Source: Guillardia theta CCMP2712
Taxonomy: Eukaryota > Cryptophyceae > Pyrenomonadales > Geminigeraceae
Direction of reading: 5' to 3'
Assembly: GCF_000315625.1 (NCBI RefSeq)
Contig: NW_005434667.1
Location: 1,133,474 to 1,197,473 of the forward strand
Length of the DNA stretch: 64,000 bases
Positions within the stretch are counted from its first letter, which is position 1; every line of letters begins with the position of its first letter. Below the pieces are notes generated by a model that saw only the letters and a program-made list of their open reading frames with translations, was not told where the DNA came from and did not search any database. Positions 45,791 through 56,043 of this stretch are shown one piece after another. The translations under genes and the position numbers were made by a program.

Positions 45791-47083
45791 GACAGCTGGG
45801 GGAGCTGCTGGGATCAAGATGCTCGAGACGCTTCCATCACGCACGCCATCGTCTTCACCAACAAAGAGCAGCAGGGCGAGTTCAAGGGCGAGACGTTGCT
45901 GGTGCGAGTGCATGGGAACAAGGGGGAGGATCATATGAAAGCTTTCACGGACATCCGGCAGTTTTGCAGCCATGCTCTCGCTTCAGATGTCAAGATCCTC
46001 TTCACGTGCACCGAGTATCGTCGGAGCCCCCACGGCTCTGGGTTGGATGGTCGTGTGCTGACCGGCGCGATATCGTTCCTCATGTGCCAGAGGCAGCAGA
46101 GCCTGCGCGGGTGCTGTGATGAGGTACAGGATGTGCTGATGACGTCTGGAGTCCGCGAGGAGGAGATGAGAGCTCTCAGTCCGTACCTGTTCTCCTCCCT
46201 CCTTCTGTGGTCCGAGACGCTGGAGTTGGCGGATTCCGCGTCAGCGGTCGAAGAGGCGAGGAAGTTGCTGGTGGAGAAGAGCTCGTATGTTTGCCTGGCG
46301 AGTGAAGGTTGTTGACTTGCTCTTCTTTCAGCGATCAAGCTTGGGTTGCAAGCCTTCCGTTTCGAGCGGGAGACGGCGGCAGAGCAGCGGGGAACGCCTG
46401 GATCTGCTTCGAGGGATACTGGCTTGAGGTGGAGATGGTGCGGTCAGACCCGCGTGTCTGCTGCGTCAAGAATCTTGTGAGCCAGGAGGAGGCAGAGGAT
46501 TTGATTGCAGCAGCGAGCGACGTGGGGCTGAAGCAGAGCCTGGTTGCATCCATGAGGGAGAAGATGGGAAAGGGTTCTTTCGACGCCGCGGGCCTGAAAG
46601 AGCAAGGGATCTCCGAGGGGAGAACGTCGACCAGCTGCCGCGTCCCTCGCAGCCACCCAGTAGCAGCAGCTGCAGTGATGCGAGCAGCGTTCTTGTGCGG
46701 TGTGAGCCCCCACTGCTCCGAGGCTGTTCAGGTAGTGCATTACGAGCGAGGGCAGCGGTACGACGTGCACAACGACTGGTTTCAACCCGGCACCCCTTAC
46801 TACCACGACAGAGTCTGTCTGAGCTGTTGCTTCCTCCTCCTCTGACGACCGTTAGATTCGATCCCGAGGGCAACGCATCATATCGTTCTTCTGCTACCTC
46901 TCCGAAGTACCGGAGGGACAGGGAGGATGTACCTTCTTTCCCGAGCTGGATCTCCGCTTCCGTCCCAGCAAGGGCTCAGCAGCCTTGTGGTACAACCAGG
47001 TCGGTCCTCGAGGTCCCTTGCCATGTCATGACCATCATTGCAGAAAATCTCAGGCGAGATGGACGAAAGGTGTGCTCCCTCCC
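45791..47083 (+). CDS. Prolyl 4-hydroxylase-type 2OG-Fe(II) dioxygenase, 3-prime end lost in gap
   Basis: Exon from about 45796 (CWDQDARDASITHAIVFTNK) to about 46305, then about 46332-46811, 46856-46999 and 47043-47069. The C-terminal domain matches collagen-type P4H: RVCCVKNLVSQEEAEDLIAA, TSTSCRVP, VVHYERGQRYDVHNDWFQP (HxD iron ligands), then after a 44-nt intron IISFFCYLSEVPEGQGGCTF, FRPSKGSAALWYNQ, and KISGEMDER. The following exon should carry the distal iron His and the 2-oxoglutarate-binding Lys (usually in ...H.GCPV..G.KW); it is not present and must lie in the N gap at 47128-47227. The N-terminal region (EDHMKAFTDIRQFCSHALAS) is not assigned and its start codon is uncertain. A collagen-like gene lies 20 kb away, but a functional link is only a guess. 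Confidence 0.75.
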
Positions 47084-47127
47084 TCCACACTCAACTCCCT
47101 CCCCTCCCCTCCCTCCCTCCATCCCTC

Positions 47128-47227
47128 NNNNNNNNNNNNNNNNNNNNNNNNNNNNNNNNNNNNNNNNNNNNNNNNNNNNNNNNNNNNNNNNNNNNNNNNN
47201 NNNNNNNNNNNNNNNNNNNNNNNNNNN
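47128..47227. other. Assembly gap, 100 N
   Basis: Exactly 100 unknown bases, a common placeholder length, so the true size may differ. It separates the truncated 3-prime end of the prolyl hydroxylase from the 3-prime end of the plastid-protein gene. Confidence 0.98.
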
Positions 47228-47299
47228 GATCCACCTTCCTCCTTACTTACTTTCCCTATTTCTCGTACACGTCGCATGGTTCAACTTTAATCTCCGCGC

Positions 47300-48832
47300 T
47301 CACTTAGTCGGGGTCTCCAAAATTTTCCTGAGGGTCTTGAAGAACTCGAGCCCCTGGGACGAGCGTCAAAAATCGCGAAGGAGCAGCGACGTGCTCCTAC
47401 CTCCTTGCCGAGCGAGTTAGCGAGTCCTGACTTCTCCATCTCATCGATGCTGCGGAACATGTCCTCCAGGTTGATACCCATCTCCTGTTCATTCCAAAGT
47501 TACCCTCTCTGCACATCGCTCGCTCCAACAACGCTTCTACTCCCTCCCCCTCCCGCACCTTGAAAGATCTTTTGACTTCTGCGACCTCCTCCGGGCTCAC
47601 TCCCTCCTTGAGCACCTCAGACAACTGCGCTTGCAGCATGGGGAGAGCAGCCTGAGGATAAAGAGGTCAGCAGGAGGAGCAAGCAGCTCCAGCACGGGGT
47701 TACCGCCATCATCTCAGGGTCCATCTCCCCGGGATTCTGCATGCCCTTGTTCAAGAGATCGTCCATGGAGAAGTCACTGATGATCTTCTCGCGCTCCTTC
47801 TCGTCTCCAGTCTTTGGGCCATCAAACTCGCCCACCAGTTCGACCTGCTCGCGCTCAGCTGGAAAGCTCCTGACACGATCAGCTTGTACCGTGGCAGAAG
47901 ACCCTGAGGCTTGCTTGGTGCTGTTGGTCCTGCAAGAGGGCGATCAGAGAGGAGAGAAAGGCATGAGAGAAGGAGGTGGGAGCTCGAGACTGACTTGAAG
48001 TTCATATTGGTTTGATCCTTCGCCATCTTCTCCAACTCCTCATCGCTCAACTTCTTTGACTTCTTGAAATTGTACTTGTCGCGAACGTCCTTGACCAGCT
48101 TCTCGGGAGGAGCGCGATACGTTCCGAACTGCGGAGCATTAGTGTACTGAAACGTCTTTGCTCCTGGTCCTGATTGCGCATGTCAGGCTAAGAGAACATG
48201 TGCAGCATGTGCTAACGGTTGATGCGCGGGTCGTCAAGGATGGAAGCGTCAATCTCGATGCCAGACTTCTGTGACAGCATCTGCCTCAACTGCAAATCCA
48301 CGTCACTCATCACGCGAGAGCAAGAGGACGACCAGAGTCTACCTGCTCTGCCTTCTTCTTCTCCACGTTCTGATAGAGCATGTAACCCACTCCTCCAGCT
48401 GCGACTATGCCTGCTCCCCCGATGAAGGCAGGGTGGGTCACCACACGCAGAGGAAGAGGCTTGAAGTTTGGATCCGCTAGCTCTGCCACTCTTGCTGCAT
48501 ACGCCTCCTGCGAGGGCAAGACGATCTTCGGATCTTGCATGGCTTGCTCCACCGCATAAGCTGCCTTCCCGCCATTGAACATGGCGGGAGATGCGAAGAT
48601 CGCTGCAGCAGCCCCAATCTTGCCCATCATCTTGCGAATCCTACAGGAATGTAAGTATTGTGTGACATCCACGTACGAGAGGTCACCTCCCATCCTTCAT
48701 CTCGACGTTGCAGGCAGCGGCATTTCTCCTTCCCTTGATCTTAATCGTATCAAGTCTACCAGCGATGCCCAGTGGTGATTGAAAGGCAAGAGATGTCTCA
48801 AGAACAGCTCCTACGAGCAGCAAAGTCCAGAA
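47300..48832 (-). CDS. Nucleus-encoded plastid protein with tripartite leader
   Basis: Minus-strand exons. The first visible exon starts at 48832 and encodes WTLLLVGAVLETSLAF then QSPLGIAGRLDTIKIKGRRN: a signal-peptide core ending SLAF-Q and a basic transit-like stretch. After an intron of about 50 nt, exon 48640-48343 gives RKMMGKIGAAAAIFASPAM and GGKAAYA, a thylakoid-type hydrophobic signal, then a mature part with FIGGAGIVAAGGVGYMLYQN. Further exons: 48289-48217 (LRQMLSQKSGIEIDASILDD), near 48170-47999 (FQYTNAPQFGTYRAPPEKLV), near 47925-47710 (KIISDFSMDDLLNKGMQNPG), near 47650-47560 (MLQAQLSEVLKEGVSPEEVA), near 47480-47400 (INLEDMFRSIDEMEKSG) and a last exon GLEFFKTLRKILETPTK with stop at 47300-47302. 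The initiator ATG must lie in an upstream exon. The mature protein family is unknown to me. Confidence 0.68.
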
Positions 48833-49662
48833 CTGATGAAAACCAATACATCATGTTCGCCCAAATCCATTGTTCTTGACCTTGTGTCAAATAATATATT
48901 GCATATCACTCCAGATAAAACAACAAACAAAAATATCCGAGAAAGCAAGCAAAGTGAAAGAGAATTCAGACATGTGCAGCACTTGCAAACATAATCTGAG
49001 ACACCTTCGTGTCATTTTCAACAAGGACATGTTCTATCATTCACGCGCATCTCAACCCGGCATGACTTCTATTCCCGCCACGGAATTCCCTTCCTCACCT
49101 GCGCCATGGCGGCCGCCTCTCGAGGTCTTTGCCGTTACACCTGTAAATTATTCGTAACGGATTTCATCCGACACAGTCACTATTCACAGTACGGGGTCAA
49201 GCCTCCGGGCCGGCGCGGGGGAATTGTCATGCCGTTGTGCGCGCAGTTAAGTGAAGGTATCAGTTAAGTTTGGGGGACAGCAGTACTGATTTTTAACTCA
49301 ACTTTGAGTAAAGAGAGGCCCACGGTGCCCGGACGGCAGCCGCGCCCGGCCCGGCAGCGAGTTGGTATCTGCGCGGCCCGCTACTTGAAGTTGCAAACTT
49401 GCAGAGTTGAGTTCAGACAAATTTCTGATTTTCGAACCAACGATTGACATTCTTTCAATCAGTCGCACTTACACTACAAGCAAAGTCCAGACACTCCTTT
49501 TGGATCGCTAACTTAACATATGCTAAGCTTCAGGCTGCCGCTAGTGAATTATAGAAACACAAGAAAACCAGATTCATCCAGCAGTCATCCACAACACCAC
49601 GACAAAAACAATCTTGGCTGTGATAAACTGTCCAAAAGTTAATGTAAATCGATCCAGATGAT
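48833..49662. other. Intergenic region with GC-rich repeat and core copy 5
   Basis: Mixed DNA with no ORF of note. 49195-49385 is GC-rich and includes the dispersed core at 49298-49313 with the same AGTACTGATTTTTAACTCA-type lead-in seen at the 32.9 kb island. Confidence 0.5.
49291..49313 (+). repeat. Dispersed repeat core, copy 5
   Basis: It reads TTTTAACTCAACTTTGAGTA followed by AAG, preceded by AGTACTGA and followed by GC-rich DNA, matching the ends of the 32928-33453 island apart from two substitutions. Confidence 0.75.
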
Positions 49663-51129
49663 TTAGCTACACACCAGGAGAAATCCCAGAAGATACATCC
49701 TTTTCTTCCTTCGTTCGATGTCTCGCACCCTTTCATCGACTTGCTGTCCGCCTGCGGCATCTGCAACGAAAATCAAACACGACACATTAAACGGAAATAC
49801 AGTCGGTATCTGTTGAAAGCTGGCATGGCTCGTACCTGCTCCAAGCTGAGGCTGTGCCGCTCCGAACTCAATCAGGGTTTTCAAGTCCACCACCCCAGAC
49901 AAAAGCGCAGGCACCCATCCATTCTCCTCCGTTTTCAAGTGCGTCATGGTATCTCTTCTAGTTTTGTCCAAAAGTCAGCAAAAAGAATGCACAGTACCAA
50001 ATCCGCACCTTCCGTCAGGCACGTATGCCTGCGTTTCAGACGGCACTGAGTAGCACATGTTTTGCATTACATCGATCACATGTGAACCATCCTCCTGTCA
50101 AAAAGAATATCAATCCAAACCCTTGAGGAACAATCTCATGCAGACATTTGCCGCGTTCAGTTCAGTTTGCTCTGCCAACGTTGTAAGAACTCAGCAATCA
50201 GGCATACAATCTCTTACCACTTCCCAGATAGTTGCCAACCAAGTAGTCTTCTAGCGACAGCATGCTCTTCACAACACTTGCCATACCCAAGTTGTGCTGT
50301 GATGGATGAGAAAATGAAATGGCGCACACTAAGTCACAACCTGCAACATTGCGAGGAGTGATCCTCCATTGGCAGGATCTGTGTCAAGCTGCAAGGTTAT
50401 AGCAGAGTTCTGCACGGTTGTTGATTTGATGAGCGTGATCACTTCTCGACACGAGGGACAACACCAGTAACCCCGATCACGGATACCCACACTGCAGCAA
50501 CAAGATCAACAGAGGGAGCAAACTTGACGCCAAACCTCTCACCTCTCACTGGTACGGCAACAGTCGATGTGAAAGCAATGATTGCACGCGGTGACTACAC
50601 TTTGACCAAGAAACATCTCTTCCAGGCAAACGGGACATACGCTCGATTCATCGCCCTCTACAGTACATCGGTTGAGATCGTCCTCTCTCGCCAGCCACAA
50701 GCGCCGTTCAATCTCCAATACCACAAAGTCTCTGGCTTCTCTGCCTTCATTTGGTGGTTTTGGCGCCATTGTGGGTCCATACACATATTGAGATTGGTCA
50801 GTAACGGTACTCATTGCAGCATACATGTGCTGGTGATTGTGATGATGATGGGAGTGGGGAAGCTGCTGTTCGCTTTGATTCATGCCGTTTTCCGGCTGCA
50901 TCATCCAAACCAGCTCGCCCTGAGTCGCAACATGAGGTGTTTGCGTCGCATGCGCACCCATGTAGTGATCGTTCTGCGTCCCTGGGTGTTGAGGCATGAA
51001 CCGGCTGCTGCTCGCAGGCTGGTACGGCAAGGGCATCACAGCTACATGGGAATGGTCGAACTGCCCCTGATTATAAGAATGTCCATGCGCAACCCTCCAT
51101 CTTGGTACGATGGCAACGTTGCCCTCCAT
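49663..51129 (-). CDS. RING-H2 finger protein, probable E3 ubiquitin ligase
   Basis: Exon from the ATG at 51129 (MEGNVAIVPRWRVAHGHSYN) to about 50540 is Gln/His/Pro-rich (SHHHHNHQHMYAAM). It ends with the first half of a RING: SVCPVCLEEMFLGQSV and ACNHCFHIDCC. The next exon near 50480 gives the second half, RGYWCCPSCREVITLI. Together they make C-x2-C, C-x-H-x2-C and C-x2-C, a RING-H2 zinc site. Downstream minus-strand exons continue in frame-compatible pieces (ASVVKSMLSLEDYLVGNYLG, DGSHVIDVMQNMCYSVPSET, DTMTHLKTEENGWVPALLSG, then DERVRDIERRKKRMYLLGFL and stop). The C-terminus ends in a short hydrophobic segment that could be a membrane anchor. Whether the last exons belong to the same gene is inferred from strand, spacing and splice sites only. 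Confidence 0.65.
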
Positions 51130-51869
51130 CCGTACGGCGCTGGTGAAAGAAACATTAGAACGATGCGTTTGATGGAGATGGCGCTAAGACAGATAACGAA
51201 GCCTGCCTCATTAAGAGGTTTCGCTCATTCGATCTAGCTTGTCTGCGGGGTCTCAACCTGAATCTTGAAGGGTCGATCTTTACCTTCGATCTATTTGGCT
51301 GCCTTGGCACAGAAGAATCTAATCAGGATCAGCAGCAACAGGCGTGCTGGCGGTTCTCAGATCTGGAGACCTCAAATGCTTCCAAGCATGTTCTCTCCTA
51401 AGCTATCGCTAAACTCGAAGCCTGTATGCCTCAATCACTCTCGCCATCTTCTTCCACCTGCTCACTTTGCGTGCTCCTGCTCTGCTTCACTAATGTTGCA
51501 TCTTCAGTCCTCCCGCCATATCGTAGGCTTAGGACTTCAACGGGGAGGTCCTACCTCACCTATTCTACGCAAAAAGTCCTAGGACCGGAACCACCCTCTG
51601 TGACTGCTCTGTGACCCCCTTTCTCACTGGGATAACCCACCACCTCCTCATAGCAGGGTCCTAGATCATATCTTCTTCATCGGGTAGGGTCATACCTATA
51701 TTTCCTAATACCTCTTAAAGAATTTCTATGACCTCCTATCAAACTTCCGTCTGGAAGTACCATCCGGACTTTCCGGCGATCACTGACCGGACGGTCACTG
51801 GCCCCGGCCGGCGGGCCGGGCAAGTCCCGCCGGGTCACCGGTCGACTTGTACTATACTAGCAACTGACG
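51130..51869. other. Intergenic region with a short GC-rich block
   Basis: No supported gene. 51775-51850 is GC-rich (ggccccggccggcgggccgg) like the repeat islands elsewhere, without the core motif. Confidence 0.4.
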
Positions 51870-52445
51870 TCATTGTTTTACTCTCAGTTTGGCCCATCCC
51901 TCATCATTCAAGTTTGCCTCAGTGGTTTGGTCAAAGCGAGGATCTCGGAAGACGACAGGAGCTTCGTCCCATCGCCTTTGAACGCTTGCTCTCCCCTTGT
52001 CAAACTCGACGGCGAGGAGTGATCCGAGCACAGCTGATGTCGCTGGGAAGCCTTCGACCTCTCTCGTCTGCTCGGGGCTGCGTTGCGCACGGATACGAGA
52101 GAGTTCGAGGACGAGGTCGCCGTAGACCTGAAGAGAGGAGGACAATAAGGAGCTGGCACCGGCACGGGAAGGTAAGTGCAGTGACCTTGGAGAACGACGA
52201 GTCATCATTGGGGTCCCAGTGAGCGGCGCCGAACGCTCGGGAACTTGAATGGAAGCTGCTTCCTCTCGCTGCCTCGACAAGGGGCGGTGGGTTGGCTCGA
52301 TGCTCAGGGTCAGAAGAGTTTGAGTTTGCCCCTTGTGCTTCCGTATGGTCGTCGGATCGCTCGACACGCTTCCCTGCCACAAGCAGTCTGGCCCGTCGCT
52401 CTGAATGTTTTTGTCTATAAGAACATCAGTGAGCGATATAAGCAC
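51870..52445 (-). CDS. Doubtful ORF, unknown
   Basis: A 191-codon minus-strand frame with a non-ATG start as displayed. Parts look protein-like (VYGDLVLELSRIRAQRSPEQ, DEAPVVFRDPRFDQTT), and introns could separate them. It lies just 3-prime of the coiled-coil gene. I recognise no family and consider it as likely to be spurious as real. Confidence 0.22.
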   Translation of the reverse strand: MLISLTDVLIDKNIQSDGPDCLWQGSVSSDPTTIRKHKGQTQTLLTLSIEPTHRPLSRQREEAASIQVPERSAPLTGTPMMTRRSPRSLHLPSRAGASSLLSSSLQVYGDLVLELSRIRAQRSPEQTREVEGFPATSAVLGSLLAVEFDKGRASVQRRWDEAPVVFRDPRFDQTTEANLNDEGWAKLRVKQ

Positions 52446-52464
52446 TTGACACGAAGATAGGGGA

Positions 52465-54688
52465 TCACTTCTCTAGGGTCTTCGACAAGCCTTCCGTCCT
52501 GTGTTTGGCTTCCTCGTTTGCTTGCTTCGATAGCTCAGCAAGGGAGGTCACTTCGCCTGGCATATACCTGAAGTGACAGCATCTTGGATTTTTCGTTCTT
52601 GTCGTAGCAAAGTTAGCAAATCCAAAGAACCGTTATTGAAGGACAAACCGATGGCTCGATGAGGTCAAATGCTCGAATTCTTCGCATACTCGCTTGTTGC
52701 TCTTGCAACTCTTCTAGCTGAGGTGACAGTTCGTTTAACGCATCCTCCTGCAGCATTATCAGCATTTGACCGCATCTGAGCATTTGACCTGATCGACCAG
52801 ATACGTTTCTTGCACTTTTTCTTTCAGCAACTTCATGGCCTTCTCATACCCATCCCAAACTTTGGTCAGAAGCGCATCTGAAACCTCATTTTCCTGGTGC
52901 AAAAGGCTTAGGAGAGAATCTTTTCCACGCTGCAGATTTGAACCTGAATGGCTTTGTCGATCGAGCTTTGCTCCTAATATCTTTTTGTTCAATTTGTTTG
53001 TAACATTCATGAATTGAAAGTAACCTGTAAATATTCTCCGGTTTTACCGTCTTCAGAATTTAGATGGCTCACTTGACCCAAAATCTGCGATGATATTTCG
53101 GCCACATAGTTCACATCCATTGTCAAACCTGAAGTGTATATTGACTTGTCTTCGTTAAGATTCTCTTTCTTTGATCATTCAAAATTGTCTCAGACCTTTC
53201 AGGGGTGTAAGATTTCTCTTTGCAAGGTCTTTGATCCAATCCTTACTGGAGAATCTGTTGGTAACAGGCAAGTGCTTCCTGGTCACTCGAATTCAATTCC
53301 AGAAGCTGAGAAACGAACAGCATCAGATCCCATTGAACAAGAGTGTGAAGTTTTGTCATATTCAACCATTTCAAAGAGAGGCTTCGCCTTTTGCAGCTCC
53401 GCTTTCTGATACAACTCAAGTGCTTTTTCACGAATGGTCGATTTCTCTTTCTCCAAAGTGACTAGTCTCGACTTGCTCCTGGGTCATCGAGATCACGCAA
53501 AACTGAAGAACCTTACAAGATCTGTATCTACCTTCGAAACAAAGACTGTTAAGCAGTAGACAGACAGGTCAGAGTCTTTCAACGATGGCTAGCAACCGAC
53601 CTCGTACAAGAGCGAATCCTCAAGCGCTTGTTTCAGACTCTCTTGCAAGCTTGCATTCTTTTGTCTCTCCTGCGGTATTCAAAGTTCAGACGAAATCGCG
53701 GGGGCGTTTCGAAACCTCTCGAGAGATTTTCATGCTTACCAAATCCAATGCTGGGGAACACTCACTCAATCTGCGACGAAGTTCTACAACTTCATTCTCC
53801 ATTTCGATCCTTTCATTCTCAGCATATTTCCAAGCCTGCTCCCTTTATCAGCTTTTTGCCACAGTTGAAACTTTCAGAAGTAAACATGGTCTTACCTCTC
53901 TTGCGCTGTGTATTTCGTTTTGCAAGAGCACATGTCGATCTTCGAGCTTAAGAATGTTCGAGATGTAGGTGTTCTCCCTTTGAATGTTTTCTTGGTGCCA
54001 TGCATGAACAGACTCTATGATGTCCATCAGGTCCAGCCTAGATATCCGGATCTCTTGCTTGAGGATCTCTGTTTGTCTCTTAAAATTTTCGAGCAGTGAG
54101 GCGTACAGTCGCTCTCTGGAGTTGAACTGTTCTTTCTTCTGCTCCACCCCCAGCCACAAAGCCTGTCATGGACCACTGGTTTCTATTCCAACATGCACAA
54201 GAACATCTCAGCCTCACCTTGACGGTTGGCCAATCATGAGGCAGCCTCTCGAACTTTGCCACCTCACTAGCTGCTTGCACACGGTTCAGCTCAGCCCTGC
54301 CAGCACCATCCTTGGATCAGCTCAGAAGCTGAGGCCGTCACTACCTGAGTTCTTGCTCTCTTCTCCGAATGTCTGCCAGCTCCTCTTCCATGGCCTTGGC
54401 CATCCTTGCCTCAAACTGAGCGACAGAGGTTGCGTCGTGTACCGCTCCTTGCCGTAGCCTCCTTTCCTCCTGCAGGGAGAGCTCAAGCTGCAGGCATTTC
54501 ATCTTTTCCTTCTTGTGCTGCTCCTTCAAGGCCGCAAGCTCTAGAGATGCTGCCTCAAGCGCCTCCTGGGTTCTTCTCAGAGCTCTCTTTACTCGCACAT
54601 CGTCCTCTCCCCCGGGCGCCATCCCGGCAACGTGACTCTGCTTGCCGCCTCTAAGTAGTCTTCTCTCAGAGGCTCTCCTCCATGCCAC
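52465..54688 (-). CDS. Long coiled-coil protein
   Basis: Minus-strand exons with dense heptad patterns and few Pro/Gly. The start is at 54688 (MAWRR) or, more likely by context, at 54622 (MAPGGEDDVRVKRALRRTQE). Then come LEAASLELAALKEQHKKEKM, FEARMAKAMEEELADIRRRE, EQKKEQFNSRERLYASLLEN, RQTEILKQEIRISRLDLMDI, NILKLEDRHVLLQNEIHSA, STIREKALELYQKAELQKAK, LLHQENEVSDALLTKVWDGY, LSPQLEELQEQQASMRRIRA and finally KHRTEGLSKTLEK with a stop at 52465. Several small exons between them are approximate. The pattern suits a centrosomal, ciliary or kinetoplastid-type filament protein, but nothing specific is identified. Confidence 0.6.
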
Positions 54689-55286
54689 TGGCTAGTCAAA
54701 CTTGTCAAAGTTTTAGGCCGGACTCTGGGAGCCGCTTCCCGGCGCAGTTTCCTCAGTGGCCCAAGTTACCGCGGCGGGGCCGGCCCGGGGTCCGGCTAGG
54801 CCCGGGTGCTCGGACATCTGCTGGGCGGAGTCGGATCCGCCAGCCATCCATGATAGAATGGTCACCGTTGCAGAAAGCGCCGCAACGCATCATCCCCGGC
54901 GCCAAACTTCGGGCCCATCGCCAGCACTGATCATCGGATGGTGAGCACATTACCGTCGGATGCCCTCGGATCTTCCTGCTTGCAGTTCCTGCTTGCAGTT
55001 TGCCCCCCAGGGAGTTCCGGCGGAGCCCGGCCATCGCGGCCTAGACTCATCATCATGGCATAGTCTCCTGCCGCCCGGCCTGCGGCCAGGGCCGGCCCCA
55101 CGGTGTACTGCTACTGCCAACTCCGGGGCGCTGAACTTCGGCGGCGAAACTACGGAGGCTACCCTACCCACCAAGTTCATAGGCTTGTACCCCCTAAAAT
55201 CAAAGCACCACTTGATGTTAGCTACCCCTGCTACCTGCGCTTTGAGAGTACCCCCCCTGAGCTAGACGGGTGAGGCGCACGAGGGC
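54689..55286. other. GC-rich intergenic island upstream of NAA10
   Basis: 54715-55160 is GC-rich with many CCGGCC and CCCGGG words, resembling the other islands. No core motif and no convincing ORF. It separates divergent genes and must contain the NAA10 promoter. Confidence 0.45.
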
Positions 55287-55937
55287 ATGGTGAACATTCG
55301 GCGGGCGCGGGTGGAGGATCTGCTTGAGATGCAGGCGTGTAACCTCGCCTGCCTCCCCGAGAACTACCAGCTCAAGTACTACTTCTACCATATCTTCTCT
55401 TGGCCCCAGCTCCTCCACGTCGCCGAGGACTCTTCCAAGAAGATCGTGGGCTACGTCATGGCCAAGATGGAAGAGGATGCCTCGGAGAGCCACGGCCACA
55501 TCACCTCACTTGCTGTCCTCCGCTCGCATCGCAAGCTTGGGCTTGCCACGAGGCTCATGAAGGCTGCAGAGTACGACATGGTGGAATGCTTTGACGCTGA
55601 GTATGTTTCTCTGCATGTTCGAAAGAGCAATCGTGCTGCTTTCCACCTTTACAGCGAGACGCTGGGCTTCCAGGTTCATGACATAGAGAAGAGTTATTAT
55701 GCAGACGATGAGGATGCATATGACATGCGAAAAGATCTTCGAGATCACCCAAGGAAGAAGAAGAACAGGGAAGCAGCGGACCAGCTTGCGTCCGATGTAA
55801 AGAACATCTCGCTTAATGGCAACAAGGACGGAGAAGATGGCGGGCCTGAAGGGGTTACGAACGAAGGAGGAGTCGATGTATATGCAGAATCGAACGAGGA
55901 GGATGGCGCCAAGAAGAACAAGAACAAGAAGAAATAA
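55287..55937 (+). CDS. NAA10: N-alpha-acetyltransferase 10, NatA catalytic subunit
   Basis: It transfers acetyl from acetyl-CoA to N-terminal amines of nascent proteins, as the catalytic subunit of ribosome-bound NatA. A single exon, 216 residues. The GNAT fold begins at the first residue: [20 protein letters not shown] and [19 protein letters not shown]. The acetyl-CoA loop is [13 protein letters not shown] (R-x-x-G-x-A, residues about 81-93). The substrate-side block [20 protein letters not shown] is diagnostic for ARD1/NAA10, followed by [11 protein letters not shown]. The tail is charged and Lys-rich (KKNKNKKK), of variable type in this family. Length and start match the family closely. 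This is the clearest housekeeping gene of the window and one of few without introns. Confidence 0.97.
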   Translation: MVNIRRARVEDLLEMQACNLACLPENYQLKYYFYHIFSWPQLLHVAEDSSKKIVGYVMAKMEEDASESHGHITSLAVLRSHRKLGLATRLMKAAEYDMVECFDAEYVSLHVRKSNRAAFHLYSETLGFQVHDIEKSYYADDEDAYDMRKDLRDHPRKKKNREAADQLASDVKNISLNGNKDGEDGGPEGVTNEGGVDVYAESNEEDGAKKNKNKKK

Positions 55938-56043
55938 CGTGTTAAGCTTCCAGCAGCGTAAAGCGTTTGGCTGATCACGTGCTGCCAGACAGTTTTTGTA
56001 TCTACTTTGTAATATCTATTCGATTGAATCATCAGCTGAAGCA

